Assembly (NCBI RefSeq): GCF_000745775.1
Contig: NZ_JQJY01000002.1
Coordinates: forward strand, 496,001-560,000
Source: Flavobacterium sp. ASV13
GTDB taxonomy: Bacteria; Bacteroidota; Bacteroidia; Flavobacteriales; Flavobacteriaceae
Length of the DNA: 64,000 nucleotides
Direction: 5' to 3'
Below, piece by piece: positions 54,451-63,595 of this stretch. Both the position numbers and the translations under genes were made by a program. How positions within the stretch are numbered: position 1 is the first letter of the stretch; each line of letters opens with the position of its first letter. The notes under the pieces are model-generated. The model was given only the letters and a program-made list of their open reading frames with translations, searched no databases and was not told the DNA's origin.

Positions 54451-55107
54451 ATGAAAACCGTTTCATCAATCGTCGAAAATTACATCAAAACAAAACCTTT
54501 TTTATTGAATGCATTATCGCTCGGAATTATCAATTTGACTTCCCTATCCCGAAACATTATGACGGAGCTGGAAAGTGAATTTGGAAAAGAGGTAAAACAA
54601 GGTGCTGTTGTAATGTCTCTTAAAAGACTGACTGAAGAATTAGATTTTAAATTAAACCACAAAATCAATAAAGTAATTAAGAATATCGGAGAAATTACAG
54701 TTCGTTCTGAACTTACAGATTACACTTTTGCTGCATCTGAAACTGTTTTGAACAAACAAGCCGATTTAATTTCTGATATTAATGCTTTATCTGATATTTT
54801 TTATACCTCATCTCGTGGTGTAAATGAAACTAATATTGTTGTGAGCAGTAGTGTTAATCACTTAGTTGAAAAACACTTTATGAGAGAAAAACTAATTCAG
54901 AAATTAGACAATTTAGCTTCAATTACAGTAAAACTTCCAAAAGAAAATATCGTAGTTCCTGGAATTTACTATTTCATTTTCCAGCGTTTGGCTTGGGAAG
55001 GAATTATTATCAACGAGGTAATTTCGACTTCAAATGAATTTACAATTTTAGTCGGCGAAGATCAGGTTGACGTTGCTTTCAAAGTAATAAAAGACCTGAA
55101 AAACTAA
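54451..55107 (+). CDS. ACT-like regulatory protein of unknown function
   Basis: 218 residues, soluble. The N-terminal half is helical, with LTSLSRNIMTELESEFGKEVKQGAVVMSLKRLTEEL reading like a small winged-helix or coiled region. The C-terminal half has beta-alpha-beta units resembling ACT domains (LASITVKLPKENIVVPGIYYFIFQRLAWEGIIINEVIST, then VDVAFKVIKDL). A link to aspartate-kinase-type regulation is possible, but no catalytic domain is present. Confidence 0.65.
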   Translation: MKTVSSIVENYIKTKPFLLNALSLGIINLTSLSRNIMTELESEFGKEVKQGAVVMSLKRLTEELDFKLNHKINKVIKNIGEITVRSELTDYTFAASETVLNKQADLISDINALSDIFYTSSRGVNETNIVVSSSVNHLVEKHFMREKLIQKLDNLASITVKLPKENIVVPGIYYFIFQRLAWEGIIINEVISTSNEFTILVGEDQVDVAFKVIKDLKN

Positions 55108-55143
55108 GTTTAATTTTAGAATTATTAATATTTCAATTTCTAC

Positions 55144-55187
55144 AATCCTTTTGTCTTTTTTAACTAAAAGATGAAAGGATTTTTTTA
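55144..55187 (+). terminator. Terminator after the ACT-like gene
   Basis: AATCCTTTTGTCTTTT (55144-55159) pairs with AAAAGATGAAAGGATT (55166-55181) with a few wobbles, then T. The rest of the 386-bp gap to the sigma gene is AT-rich and holds only the sigma promoter. Confidence 0.75.
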
Positions 55188-55406
55188 TTTATTTCAATTG
55201 AAAAATTAGCACTTTATCTTTCCAGCAATAAGAATATTCTCAAAAATAGAAATCCAGAATAGTTAATTTTTAATATTTCAGCCAAAAAGTTATCAACTTG
55301 ATAAAAAGCATTTTAACCACGTATTTACTGAGATTTAAACAATCATGAAGTTGAAAAAACACAAATAAGTGTAATTTTTGACTTTTTAATGCGAATTATA
55401 TTTTTA

Positions 55407-55414
55407 TATATTTG
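55407..55414 (+). promoter_or_regulatory. -7 box upstream of the ECF sigma gene
   Basis: TATATTTG, 79 bp before the ATG; TTTG at 55377-55380 leaves a 26-bp spacer, longer than usual. Nearer to the gene, GATTTTGATAGTAT (55441-55454) resembles a motif before fecR. Confidence 0.45.
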
Positions 55415-55493
55415 CTAACCACTCAACACATTAGAGTATCGATTTTGATAGTATCGTAATATAATTAGATTTAAATACAAACTAATTAATTTA

Positions 55494-56057
55494 ATGTTGG
55501 AAGCCAAAGATCATAACGACAAATTATTGATAAGCGAACTAAAAAATGGCAACGAAAAAGCATTTCGTTCCCTTTTTGATTTGTATTACCAGGATATTTA
55601 TGGCTACAGCATAAGTCTTTTGAAATCAAAAGAGGCTGCCGAAGAAAATGTTCAGGATGTTTTTATGAAGGTATGGCAGCATCGGGAAAACCTAAATTTG
55701 GAGCAGTCTTTTAAAGCTTATATTTTTACAATTGCAAGAAATCAGGCTTTTAACACGCTGAACAAAGCTGCAAATGACAAGGTTTTAAAAGAAGCCGTTT
55801 TTTATGAAAGTCAAAAATCTCATGAATACGGCGATTATTCGATTCGCGAAGAAGATTGCAAAAAACTTCGCAAACAAGCTATAAAACAATTACCACCCAA
55901 GCGAAAGCAAATTTTTAAAATGTCCCGAAAGAAAGGCATGAGTTACGAAGAAATAAGTCAGGAACTCGGCATCTCTATAAATACTGTCAGGAACCAAATG
56001 AGCAAAGCACTGGAATCCATGCGAGTCTTTTTTCAGGTTCATGATGAAATTATCTAA
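55494..56057 (+). CDS. ECF RNA polymerase sigma factor (FecI-like)
   Basis: 187 residues. Region 2 is AFRSLFDLYYQDIYGYSISLLKSKEAAEENVQDVFMKVW, and region 4 ends MSYEEISQELGISINTVRNQMSKALESMR, giving the -10 and -35 recognition modules. It belongs to the Bacteroidota SigW/FecI-like type that pairs with FecR proteins. The next gene encodes the anti-sigma, and a SusC with STN domain follows, completing the signalling trio. A terminator lies between it and fecR. Confidence 0.93.
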   Translation: MLEAKDHNDKLLISELKNGNEKAFRSLFDLYYQDIYGYSISLLKSKEAAEENVQDVFMKVWQHRENLNLEQSFKAYIFTIARNQAFNTLNKAANDKVLKEAVFYESQKSHEYGDYSIREEDCKKLRKQAIKQLPPKRKQIFKMSRKKGMSYEEISQELGISINTVRNQMSKALESMRVFFQVHDEII

Positions 56058-56079
56058 CCAAACCACATGTTAACCAATT

Positions 56080-56109
56080 AAATCACTTCTTTCGGAGTGA
56101 TTTTTTTTT
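56080..56109 (+). terminator. Terminator between sigma and fecR genes
   Basis: AAATCACT (56080-56087) pairs with AGTGATTT (56096-56103) around TCTTTCGG, then a run of T. Read-through would be limited, so fecR likely has its own promoter. Confidence 0.85.
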
Positions 56110-56223
56110 GTCTTCTTTTGAAAAAAAATATTTTCAAAAAAAACTAGTAAAATCAATACTTCACGCTGCTTTTAAACAAATTAAAAACTGCTTTAAATGT
56201 TAAAATTGAAAAAATTATAACGA

Positions 56224-56255
56224 TTGAGTAGTACTCAACTTGATTTCGATTGTAT
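56224..56255 (+). promoter_or_regulatory. Palindrome and motif upstream of fecR
   Basis: TTGAGTA-G-TACTCAA (56224-56238), a perfect odd palindrome, followed by GATTTCGATTGTAT (56242-56255), which matches 12 of 14 bases of GATTTTGATAGTAT at 55441-55454 before the sigma gene. No TAnnTTTG box is present. The shared motif could belong to an ECF-type promoter. Confidence 0.4.
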
Positions 56256-56287
56256 TATATAAAATCCCGACCTAAAAACAATTCGTA

Positions 56288-57475
56288 ATGAATTCAAATT
56301 CTGAAATAAAAAGTCTTTTACAAAAGTTTGTTTTGAACCAATGTACGCTCGAAGAAACAAACGAGGTAATTGCTTATTACAAAAAAAATCAGCTTACTGA
56401 CGATTTTCCAACCGTAGAAGATATTCAAAATCTATTATCGGAAATGCCGAAAATGGATAAACAAACTGCCGACGATATTTTCATGAATATTTTATCTGCT
56501 TCAAAAGAGGAAGAAAAAGAGGAAACTGTAATTGAAATGCCGGCAAGAAAATCGAATTACAGAAAATACATTTCAATTGCAGCTTCAGTTGTTATTTTAT
56601 TAGGAATTGGATTTTTCTACAAGCAAAATCTTTCAAATAAATCTGCCGAAAAACAATTTGATTTCAAAAGTACTGATATCGTTCTCCAATTAGAAAACGG
56701 CGATATTCAGATAATTTCTGAAAACAATTCTTCTCAGGTAAAAGATGCAAACGGAAATATTGTGGGAAACCAAACTGGCGACAAATTAGTTTATGAAAAC
56801 AGTTCTGATCCTGAAAAATTGGTTTACAACACCATCAAAATTCCGTACGGAAAAAAATTCCGCCTTCAGTTATCTGATGGAACATTTGTTCATTTAAACT
56901 CAGGAACAACTTTAAAATATCCGATAAAATTTATCAATGGAGAAAACCGACAAGTGTTTCTTGACGGAGAAGCTTTTTTTGATGTTGCCAAAGACAAAGA
57001 ACATCCTTTTATCGTAAATGCTGACAACCTGAATGTTCGTGTTTTAGGGACACATTTCAACGTTTCAAATTATCCTGAAGATGCTTTAACCGATGTTGTT
57101 TTAGTAGAAGGTTCTGTTGGAATGTACAACTCAAATGAAGAATTTGATGCATCAAAAAATACTATTCTGAAACCTGGTTTTAAAGGAAGTTTCAATAGAG
57201 AAAATGCTAGAATTTCAACTAAACCTGTTCTTACAGATATTTATACTTCATGGATAAATGGCGGTTTAACTTTCCGAAATATGACTTTCAAAAACATTAT
57301 CACAAAACTGGAAAGACGCTATAATGTTACAATTGTAAACAAAAATGAAAAATTAGCCAACGAAAAATTCAATGCCAGCTTTAAGGAAGAATCTATTGAA
57401 AATGTTATGAGCTATTTCAATGATATTCATGGTATTAATTACACCATAAAAGACAATCAAATACTAATTAAATAA
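56288..57475 (+). CDS. FecR-family anti-sigma factor
   Basis: 395 residues. A cytoplasmic sigma-binding N-terminus (about 1-90) is followed by one TM segment (about 92-111, ISIAASVVILLGIGFF), a periplasmic FecR domain (about 175-300, with KIPYGKKFRLQLSDGTFVHLNSGTTLKYP and LDGEAFFDVAKDKEHPFIV) and a C-terminal DUF4974/STN-like domain (about 315-395). It holds the sigma factor until the receptor signals. The next gene is the matching receptor. Confidence 0.93.
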   Translation: MNSNSEIKSLLQKFVLNQCTLEETNEVIAYYKKNQLTDDFPTVEDIQNLLSEMPKMDKQTADDIFMNILSASKEEEKEETVIEMPARKSNYRKYISIAASVVILLGIGFFYKQNLSNKSAEKQFDFKSTDIVLQLENGDIQIISENNSSQVKDANGNIVGNQTGDKLVYENSSDPEKLVYNTIKIPYGKKFRLQLSDGTFVHLNSGTTLKYPIKFINGENRQVFLDGEAFFDVAKDKEHPFIVNADNLNVRVLGTHFNVSNYPEDALTDVVLVEGSVGMYNSNEEFDASKNTILKPGFKGSFNRENARISTKPVLTDIYTSWINGGLTFRNMTFKNIITKLERRYNVTIVNKNEKLANEKFNASFKEESIENVMSYFNDIHGINYTIKDNQILIK

Positions 57476-57526
57476 CCACTTAAAACCAATTACAAACTAT
57501 GAGGAACTAAATTACGGGAATAAAAA

Positions 57527-57557
57527 AATCGGAAAGAGCTGCGAACAATTTCCGATT
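57527..57557 (+). promoter_or_regulatory. Hairpin in the fecR-susC gap
   Basis: AATCGGAAA (57527-57535) pairs with TTTCCGATT (57549-57557), loop of 13. No T run. It may attenuate, stabilise the susC message, or be part of the susC promoter; the 131-bp gap shows no TAnnTTTG box. Confidence 0.45.
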
Positions 57558-57606
57558 AACTAAGTGATTGAATATAACGAATTAACTACAATCAATTAAC
57601 AAAATT

Positions 57607-60600
57607 ATGAAAAAAAAATCAAAGAATACTGGGTTTCTATACCGAGTATTCCAAAATGACCTAAAATTGAAACTAACTACACTACTTATTTTGGTCGCCA
57701 TGTTTAATATTAGAGCGAATTCTTATGCCCAAAAGACAAAAGTAACGCTGGAATTAAACAATTCTACCATCGAAAAGGTTATTGAGACCATAGAACAAAA
57801 AACGGATTTCAGGTTTATTTACAAACTGAATGATATCGATTTAGATCGAACGATTTCAATTTCCGTAAAAGACCAGTCGATTTATGTCGTTCTAGATAAG
57901 CTTTTTAAAGGAACTCCAACCGAATTTAAAATTCGCGACACACAGATAATCCTGAAAAAACCAGAACTTAAAACCGAAGCAATCCTGTTTCAAAAGCAAA
58001 CCGTTTCGGGCGTAATTACCGATGAAAATGGTATGCCTTTACCCGGAGCTTCAGTTATTGAAGAGGGAACTAAAAATGGTATGGTAACCGATTTTGACGG
58101 AAAATACAAGCTTACGGTTGAAAGCAATCAGTCTGTAATTATTGTGTCTTTTGTTGGATATAAAGAGAAAAAAGTTGTCGCTAATCAAAGCGTAATAAAT
58201 ATTCAGCTTGTTCCAGATGCTACTGATCTTCAAGAAATTGTAGTAGTTGGTTATGGAACTACGGCTAAAAAAGATGTAACTGGAGCCGTTTCTTCAATTG
58301 CTGCAAAAGATATGAACCAAGGCGCAATCGTAAATCCTTTGCAATTGATTGCAGGAAAAGCTGCCGGTGTTAATATCACGCAAATTGGTAGTGAGCCGGG
58401 TTCAGGACCAAGTGTTCGTATTAGAGGAATTGGTTCTTTAATTGGGGGAAATGACCCATTGGTAGTAGTTGACGGAATTCAGGGAAACATGGATTTGTTA
58501 AATCAAGTTCCGCCAAGCGAAATTGAAACTATCGATGTTTTAAAAGATGCTTCTGCTACTGCAATTTACGGTTCAAGAGGAGCTCCTGGTGTAATCATTG
58601 TTTCTACTAAAAAGAATAAAGCAGGAAAAACAACAATGGAATACATTGGATCTACATCTGTGGATTTTATTCCAAAAAAATTAGATATGCTTGATGCTAA
58701 TCAGTGGTGGGAAACTGCTCAAAATTATGGTGTTCCTGCATCTGCGAATCATGGTTCAAGTACAAACTGGTATGGTCTTTTAACTCAAACCGGAATTACG
58801 CAAACCCATACATTATCTTTTGGCGGAGGAACAGATAAGTTTAATTACAGAGCTTCTATAACAGCTATTATGCAGGATGGAGTTGTAATTAATTCAAGTA
58901 ATCAAAAATACATTGGCCGAATTCAGGCGACACAGTTAGCTCTTAATGATAAATTAAAACTAACTTTTAATTTAAATACTGGCGTAAATAATGTTACAAG
59001 CAGTATTGGTAACATTGGAACAGTTGCTTATCAGTCAAACTTAATCACAAATTCATTATTGGCCAGACCAACAGATCCTGTTTTTAATACTGATGGAACT
59101 TATTTTACTGATGCTGCAGTATTTCATTATTTAAATCCTTATGCAGCTGCTCAGGAAGTTACAAATGAAAGACAGGAAGATAATTTATTTGGAAGTTTAA
59201 AAGCCGATTTAGATTTAGGAAAAGGTTTTTCTGCAAACTGGTTTGGAAGCTGGAGAAAAACAAACTATACAGCGGGCTACTACATGCCAGAAGAATCAAC
59301 AGATAATAATGCAATCGAGCAACATGGTTTTGCTAATATCGATAATAAGAGACAAAACGAAAAACTAACCAATGTAAGTCTTACGTATAAAAAGACTTTT
59401 GGAATCCATAGTTTTAATGCATTGGCTTTATACGAATGGCAAAACCAGACTTATCAGGGTAATTACACTCAGGTAAGAGGTTTTATTAGTGATGAAGCAA
59501 CTTACAATGCGTTACAATTTGGCGATTTCTCTAAAGTAAGAGCCTACGACATACGATCTTACAAAAATGACAGATCATTAGTTTCTTATTTAGGAAGATT
59601 AAATTACTCTTTGCTAGATCGTTATTTATTGACAGCAAGTATCAGACGAGATGGTTCATCTGTATTTGGTGCAAACCACAAATGGGGAAATTTCCCTTCA
59701 GCATCTGTGGCTTGGCAAATCAACAAAGAGTCATTCATGCTGAATCAAAATTTGTTTAATGAATTAAAATTACGTGTTGGATATGGTGTAACGGGTAACC
59801 AGCAAGGTCTTCTTCCACAAACTTCATTACCATTAGTTGACAGTGCGGGAAATATTTATTTTGGAGGTTCTATTATCACCAATTTTACTATTGCTCAAAA
59901 TGCAAATGCTGATTTGAAATGGGAAACTAAAAAACAAACAAATATCGGACTTGATTTTGGTCTTTTCAATAATAGATTAAGAGGTAGCGTAGATGTTTAC
60001 GATTCCAGAACAGATAATCTTTTATTTGATTACACTGTTCCTCAACCGCCTTATCCTTATAACAGAATCAAAGCTAACGTAGGAAGTATTTCAAACAAAG
60101 GTTTAGAAGTTGCTCTTGCTTATGACGTTATTAAAACTGACAACAGCACATTAACCTTAGCCGGAAATGTATCTTTTATGAAGAATGAGGTACTTAACTT
60201 AAGCGGTAGTATTAATGGTATTCCTTTAAATACTGATTTTGTTGGTTGGGGAGCTCCAAACTCTTTATTAGTTCAAGGAAAACCAGTAGGTTCATTCTAC
60301 ATTTTACAGAGTACAGGAAAAAATGGAAATAGTGTTGAAACAGTTGCAGACCGCGATGGAAATGGATTAATTGATCAGGGAGTAAGAAGCGCAGATCGTT
60401 ATTATGCCGGTTCAGCATTGCCAACTTACACTTTTGCATTTAATCCATCTTACAGATACAAAAACTTTGACGTTTCTATGTTATGGAGAGGTTCTGGAGG
60501 AAATAAAATTTACAACAATCTTAATCAAAGGTTAAGTATGTTGGAAAACACTGGTAGCTCAAATGTTCTGCAAAGTGCTGTTGATAAAGGAATTTTCTCT

Positions 60601-60879
60601 TCTCCATATGCATCTGATTTATGGTTAGAAGATGGTTCTTTCATTCGTTTAGAAAATGTTACTGCCGGATATAGTTTCCGTTTCACTGACAAATATGTAG
60701 ACTCTATTCGACTTTCTCTTACAGGAAACAATTTACTGCTAATTACAGATTATACAGGTGTTGATCCGGAATTAAACATAAGCGGAAGTGGTGATCCTAA
60801 TGATAATTTTGGTGGCGATAAAGGAATTTATCCACGCACCAGAAGTGTTGCATTTGGCTTGACTGTAAAATTTAAATAG
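57607..60879 (+). CDS. SusC/RagA TonB-linked outer-membrane transporter with STN domain
   Basis: 1090 residues. Signal sequence (residues 1-41), an STN secretin-like domain (about 45-118) that contacts FecR, then CarboxypepD_reg-like (about 128-210), plug (about 220-335, with VVVGYGTTAKKDVTGAVSS and the SusC mark IDVLKDASATAIYGSRG) and the barrel ending SVAFGLTVKFK. It imports oligosaccharides through a SusCD pedal-bin complex; the STN domain shows it also signals its own induction. Eight bases before susD. Confidence 0.95.
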   Translation: MKKKSKNTGFLYRVFQNDLKLKLTTLLILVAMFNIRANSYAQKTKVTLELNNSTIEKVIETIEQKTDFRFIYKLNDIDLDRTISISVKDQSIYVVLDKLFKGTPTEFKIRDTQIILKKPELKTEAILFQKQTVSGVITDENGMPLPGASVIEEGTKNGMVTDFDGKYKLTVESNQSVIIVSFVGYKEKKVVANQSVINIQLVPDATDLQEIVVVGYGTTAKKDVTGAVSSIAAKDMNQGAIVNPLQLIAGKAAGVNITQIGSEPGSGPSVRIRGIGSLIGGNDPLVVVDGIQGNMDLLNQVPPSEIETIDVLKDASATAIYGSRGAPGVIIVSTKKNKAGKTTMEYIGSTSVDFIPKKLDMLDANQWWETAQNYGVPASANHGSSTNWYGLLTQTGITQTHTLSFGGGTDKFNYRASITAIMQDGVVINSSNQKYIGRIQATQLALNDKLKLTFNLNTGVNNVTSSIGNIGTVAYQSNLITNSLLARPTDPVFNTDGTYFTDAAVFHYLNPYAAAQEVTNERQEDNLFGSLKADLDLGKGFSANWFGSWRKTNYTAGYYMPEESTDNNAIEQHGFANIDNKRQNEKLTNVSLTYKKTFGIHSFNALALYEWQNQTYQGNYTQVRGFISDEATYNALQFGDFSKVRAYDIRSYKNDRSLVSYLGRLNYSLLDRYLLTASIRRDGSSVFGANHKWGNFPSASVAWQINKESFMLNQNLFNELKLRVGYGVTGNQQGLLPQTSLPLVDSAGNIYFGGSIITNFTIAQNANADLKWETKKQTNIGLDFGLFNNRLRGSVDVYDSRTDNLLFDYTVPQPPYPYNRIKANVGSISNKGLEVALAYDVIKTDNSTLTLAGNVSFMKNEVLNLSGSINGIPLNTDFVGWGAPNSLLVQGKPVGSFYILQSTGKNGNSVETVADRDGNGLIDQGVRSADRYYAGSALPTYTFAFNPSYRYKNFDVSMLWRGSGGNKIYNNLNQRLSMLENTGSSNVLQSAVDKGIFSSPYASDLWLEDGSFIRLENVTAGYSFRFTDKYVDSIRLSLTGNNLLLITDYTGVDPELNISGSGDPNDNFGGDKGIYPRTRSVAFGLTVKFK

Positions 60880-60887
60880 TAAAAGAA

Positions 60888-62396
60888 ATGAAAATTAAAA
60901 ATATAGTATTAGCAGGAAGCGCATGTTTCCTTACCCTTTTTAGCTGTACAGATATCAACGAAAATATTTACGACAAATATCAGCCAGACACTTTTTACGG
61001 AACTCCGGAAGGAGCAAATATTGCTTTGGCAAGTGTTTATGCAGAAATTCCAGGTGACTTTGAACGTAAAAATGTTCCGGGAGTTGGATATGCAGGTGCT
61101 GATAACGGTTGGTATGACATGAACTGTATGTCTTCTGACGAACAAGTAATTCCGCATAGAAATGACGGTAACTGGCAACAAGATTTTGCTCGTTTACACA
61201 AACATGAATGGCTTCCTTCTGAATTCATTATTAACAATACATGGAACTGGTTATACAATAGTATTTTCAAAGCCAATTTAGCCGTAGAGTTATTAGAAAA
61301 ATCAAAAGCAGATGCTTCAAAAATTGCTGAAGCAAAAGTATTACGTGCTTTCTTTTACTATTTATTGATTGATGATTTTGGAGATGTGCCTTTTTATACA
61401 GACAACAATATTACTGTTGATAAAATCCCGCAAACAAGTCGTGCAGCCGTTTTTGCTTTCATTGTAAAAGAATTAACCGAAAATGTGGAATCACTTTCTG
61501 TTACAAAAGGCGGAAATTATTACGGGAGATTCAACAAATGGGCTGGATACACATTATTAGCAAAAGTATATCTAAATGCTCAGGTTTATACCGGAGAAGC
61601 AAAATGGGCCGAATGTTTAGCGGCTTGTAACAAAGTAAGCGAAGGTGGTTTTTCATTGCATTCTGGTGCAGAAAATCCTTCTAGCCCGTTAGGAAATAAA
61701 TATTATGAATTATTTGGAGATGTACTTCCGGACGATGAAACTATTTTGCCAATTTTCGCAACTCTTGATGTGGTCTCCAGAAATGTTTACGCTGTTCGTA
61801 GTGTATATGGACCACAGGGTACAAAAATGTTTGGACTTGCTGGATGGAACGGAACTATTGTGCCTACAGATTTCTTCCTGAAATATGCTACAAATGATAT
61901 TCGAAGAAAACAATTTTTATTTGGAGAACAACCAGGCGGATTTAATTACACGCTTGAAGTGGGTTCTTTAGACAATCCGGGTGCCGCTCCTCAGGCTGGA
62001 GTTCGTAATGTTAAATTTTATCCCACAGGGGCGCAAACTGGTGGTGGAGCTTCAAATGACTTTCCAATTTACAGATATGCTGATGTAATTTTAATGATGG
62101 CAGAGTGTAATGTGCGTTTAGGAAATCCTACAGCGGCAAAACCTTTTATAGATCAAATCAGACAACGTGCAGGTTTAGATCCTTTGGCTGCAAATCCAAC
62201 TCTTGATGATATTTACAATGAAAGAGGTTTTGAATTAAACTGGGAAGGTCACAGAAGACAAGATATGATTCGTTTTGATAAATTTTTATTGGCAAATCAA
62301 TTCAGACCAGCTTCTCCTGCTTACAGAAAATTGTTCCCAATTCCAACATCTGCTTTAGATGCAAATCGTGGACTTAAACAAAACCCAGGTTATTAA
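60888..62396 (+). CDS. SusD/RagB glycan-binding surface lipoprotein
   Basis: 502 residues. Lipobox cysteine at residue 20 (CFLTLFSC). The family's N-terminal SusD-like region (IYDKYQPDTFYGTPEGANIALASVYAEI), TPR-like helices (ILRAFFYYLLIDDFGDVPF) and the C-terminal RagB part (YADVILMMAECNVRLGNP, IRQRAGLDPL, ERGFELNWEGHRRQDMIRF) are in order. It caps the SusC barrel and binds the glycan. It is co-translated with susC. Confidence 0.95.
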   Translation: MKIKNIVLAGSACFLTLFSCTDINENIYDKYQPDTFYGTPEGANIALASVYAEIPGDFERKNVPGVGYAGADNGWYDMNCMSSDEQVIPHRNDGNWQQDFARLHKHEWLPSEFIINNTWNWLYNSIFKANLAVELLEKSKADASKIAEAKVLRAFFYYLLIDDFGDVPFYTDNNITVDKIPQTSRAAVFAFIVKELTENVESLSVTKGGNYYGRFNKWAGYTLLAKVYLNAQVYTGEAKWAECLAACNKVSEGGFSLHSGAENPSSPLGNKYYELFGDVLPDDETILPIFATLDVVSRNVYAVRSVYGPQGTKMFGLAGWNGTIVPTDFFLKYATNDIRRKQFLFGEQPGGFNYTLEVGSLDNPGAAPQAGVRNVKFYPTGAQTGGGASNDFPIYRYADVILMMAECNVRLGNPTAAKPFIDQIRQRAGLDPLAANPTLDDIYNERGFELNWEGHRRQDMIRFDKFLLANQFRPASPAYRKLFPIPTSALDANRGLKQNPGY

Positions 62397-62410
62397 AAAC
62401 AAAAACTATT

Positions 62411-63490
62411 ATGAAAAAATATATAAATAAATTATTCGTATTAGGCAGTTTGCTTTTTTTAGCTACTTCCTGCGAAACCGAAGGACAATTAACAACATTA
62501 GCAACGGTAACTTTTCCTTCTGCAATTGAAGTTTCATCGAGTACGATTGTACTAAAAGAAGATGTTTCAGATCAACCGGCCTTATTGGTTTCATGGCCAA
62601 AAGTAACCTATCCTATTTCGGCTCCGGTTACTTATGCTATACAATTTGATATGCCTAGCGATATCAAAGGAAGCGAAGCTTGGGGAAAAGCCATACGTGT
62701 TGTAGCTGGAGAAGATGTTTTAAGCAAATCGTTTACAGGAGCAGAATTAAATAAAATTGTTACCGATTTAGGACTTAAACCTAACGTGGCCGCAGATGTA
62801 GTAATTCGTATCGAATCTACAATGGATCATAGAATTTATTCAGACCCAATCATAATTAAAGTAACACCTTACCTGAAAACTGTTGTTATTGGCGAAATAT
62901 TTATGCCTGGAAGTTATCAGGGATGGGCTGTAGAAACAGCAGCAGCCTTAACAGAAATCCAAATAGGAGTTTATCAAGGTTATATGACTTTACCTGAGGG
63001 TGCAGGTCCTGTATTTAAATTAAATAGAGGAAGAAACTGGGCTCAATTCTTTGGTGCAGGTGACACAAATGCTGATATGAAAAACATGAGCGACACTGAT
63101 TTCACACTTCCGGGAGCAGGTTCGTACCAAATTAAAGCAAATTTAAATACTTTAAAATGGAGCGCTACGCCTTATTCTTGGGGAATTGTTGGAACTTCAC
63201 AACCTGGCGGATGGGACAATAGTACTCCTATGAGTTACGATCACCAAACTAAAACTTGGAAAATTACGACCAATTTGGTAACAGGAGCACTAAAATTTAG
63301 ACTAAACAATAGTTGGGCTATCAATTATGGACCAGCAGATCCTTCAACGAATACAATTAATTTTGATAACGGAAATGCTTATGATATTCCTGAAGCAGGA
63401 CTTTACGAAGTAACTTTCAAGATTAATGAAATAGATCCTACAAGCAATGGCTATCCAAAAACAGCAACTTGTACGATCGTTAAAAAATAA
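62411..63490 (+). CDS. SusE/SusF-like starch-binding outer-membrane lipoprotein
   Basis: 359 residues. Lipoprotein signal (VLGSLLFLATSC, cysteine at about 21), an Ig-like SusE N-terminal domain (about 25-155) and two CBM-like domains (about 160-255, VVIGEIFMPGSYQGWAVE; about 256-359, SWGIVGTSQPGGWDNSTPM) of the type that binds starch in SusE. It lies 14 bp after susD and supports an alpha-glucan as the substrate. Confidence 0.85.
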   Translation: MKKYINKLFVLGSLLFLATSCETEGQLTTLATVTFPSAIEVSSSTIVLKEDVSDQPALLVSWPKVTYPISAPVTYAIQFDMPSDIKGSEAWGKAIRVVAGEDVLSKSFTGAELNKIVTDLGLKPNVAADVVIRIESTMDHRIYSDPIIIKVTPYLKTVVIGEIFMPGSYQGWAVETAAALTEIQIGVYQGYMTLPEGAGPVFKLNRGRNWAQFFGAGDTNADMKNMSDTDFTLPGAGSYQIKANLNTLKWSATPYSWGIVGTSQPGGWDNSTPMSYDHQTKTWKITTNLVTGALKFRLNNSWAINYGPADPSTNTINFDNGNAYDIPEAGLYEVTFKINEIDPTSNGYPKTATCTIVKK

Positions 63491-63528
63491 TCTAACATTG
63501 TAATAAAGCTAGATTAGTTTGAGTGATA

Positions 63529-63554
63529 CCTGCCTTTTTTGAGCGAAAGGCAGG
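63529..63554 (+). promoter_or_regulatory. Hairpin between susE and the GH13 gene
   Basis: CCTGCCTTT (63529-63537) pairs with AAAGGCAGG (63546-63554), loop of 8. T bases are in the loop and not after the stem, so it is probably an mRNA-stability or partial-attenuation element. Confidence 0.5.
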
Positions 63555-63595
63555 CTATCTTTCAACTCTGGATTTATTAAACTAAATCAAACAAT

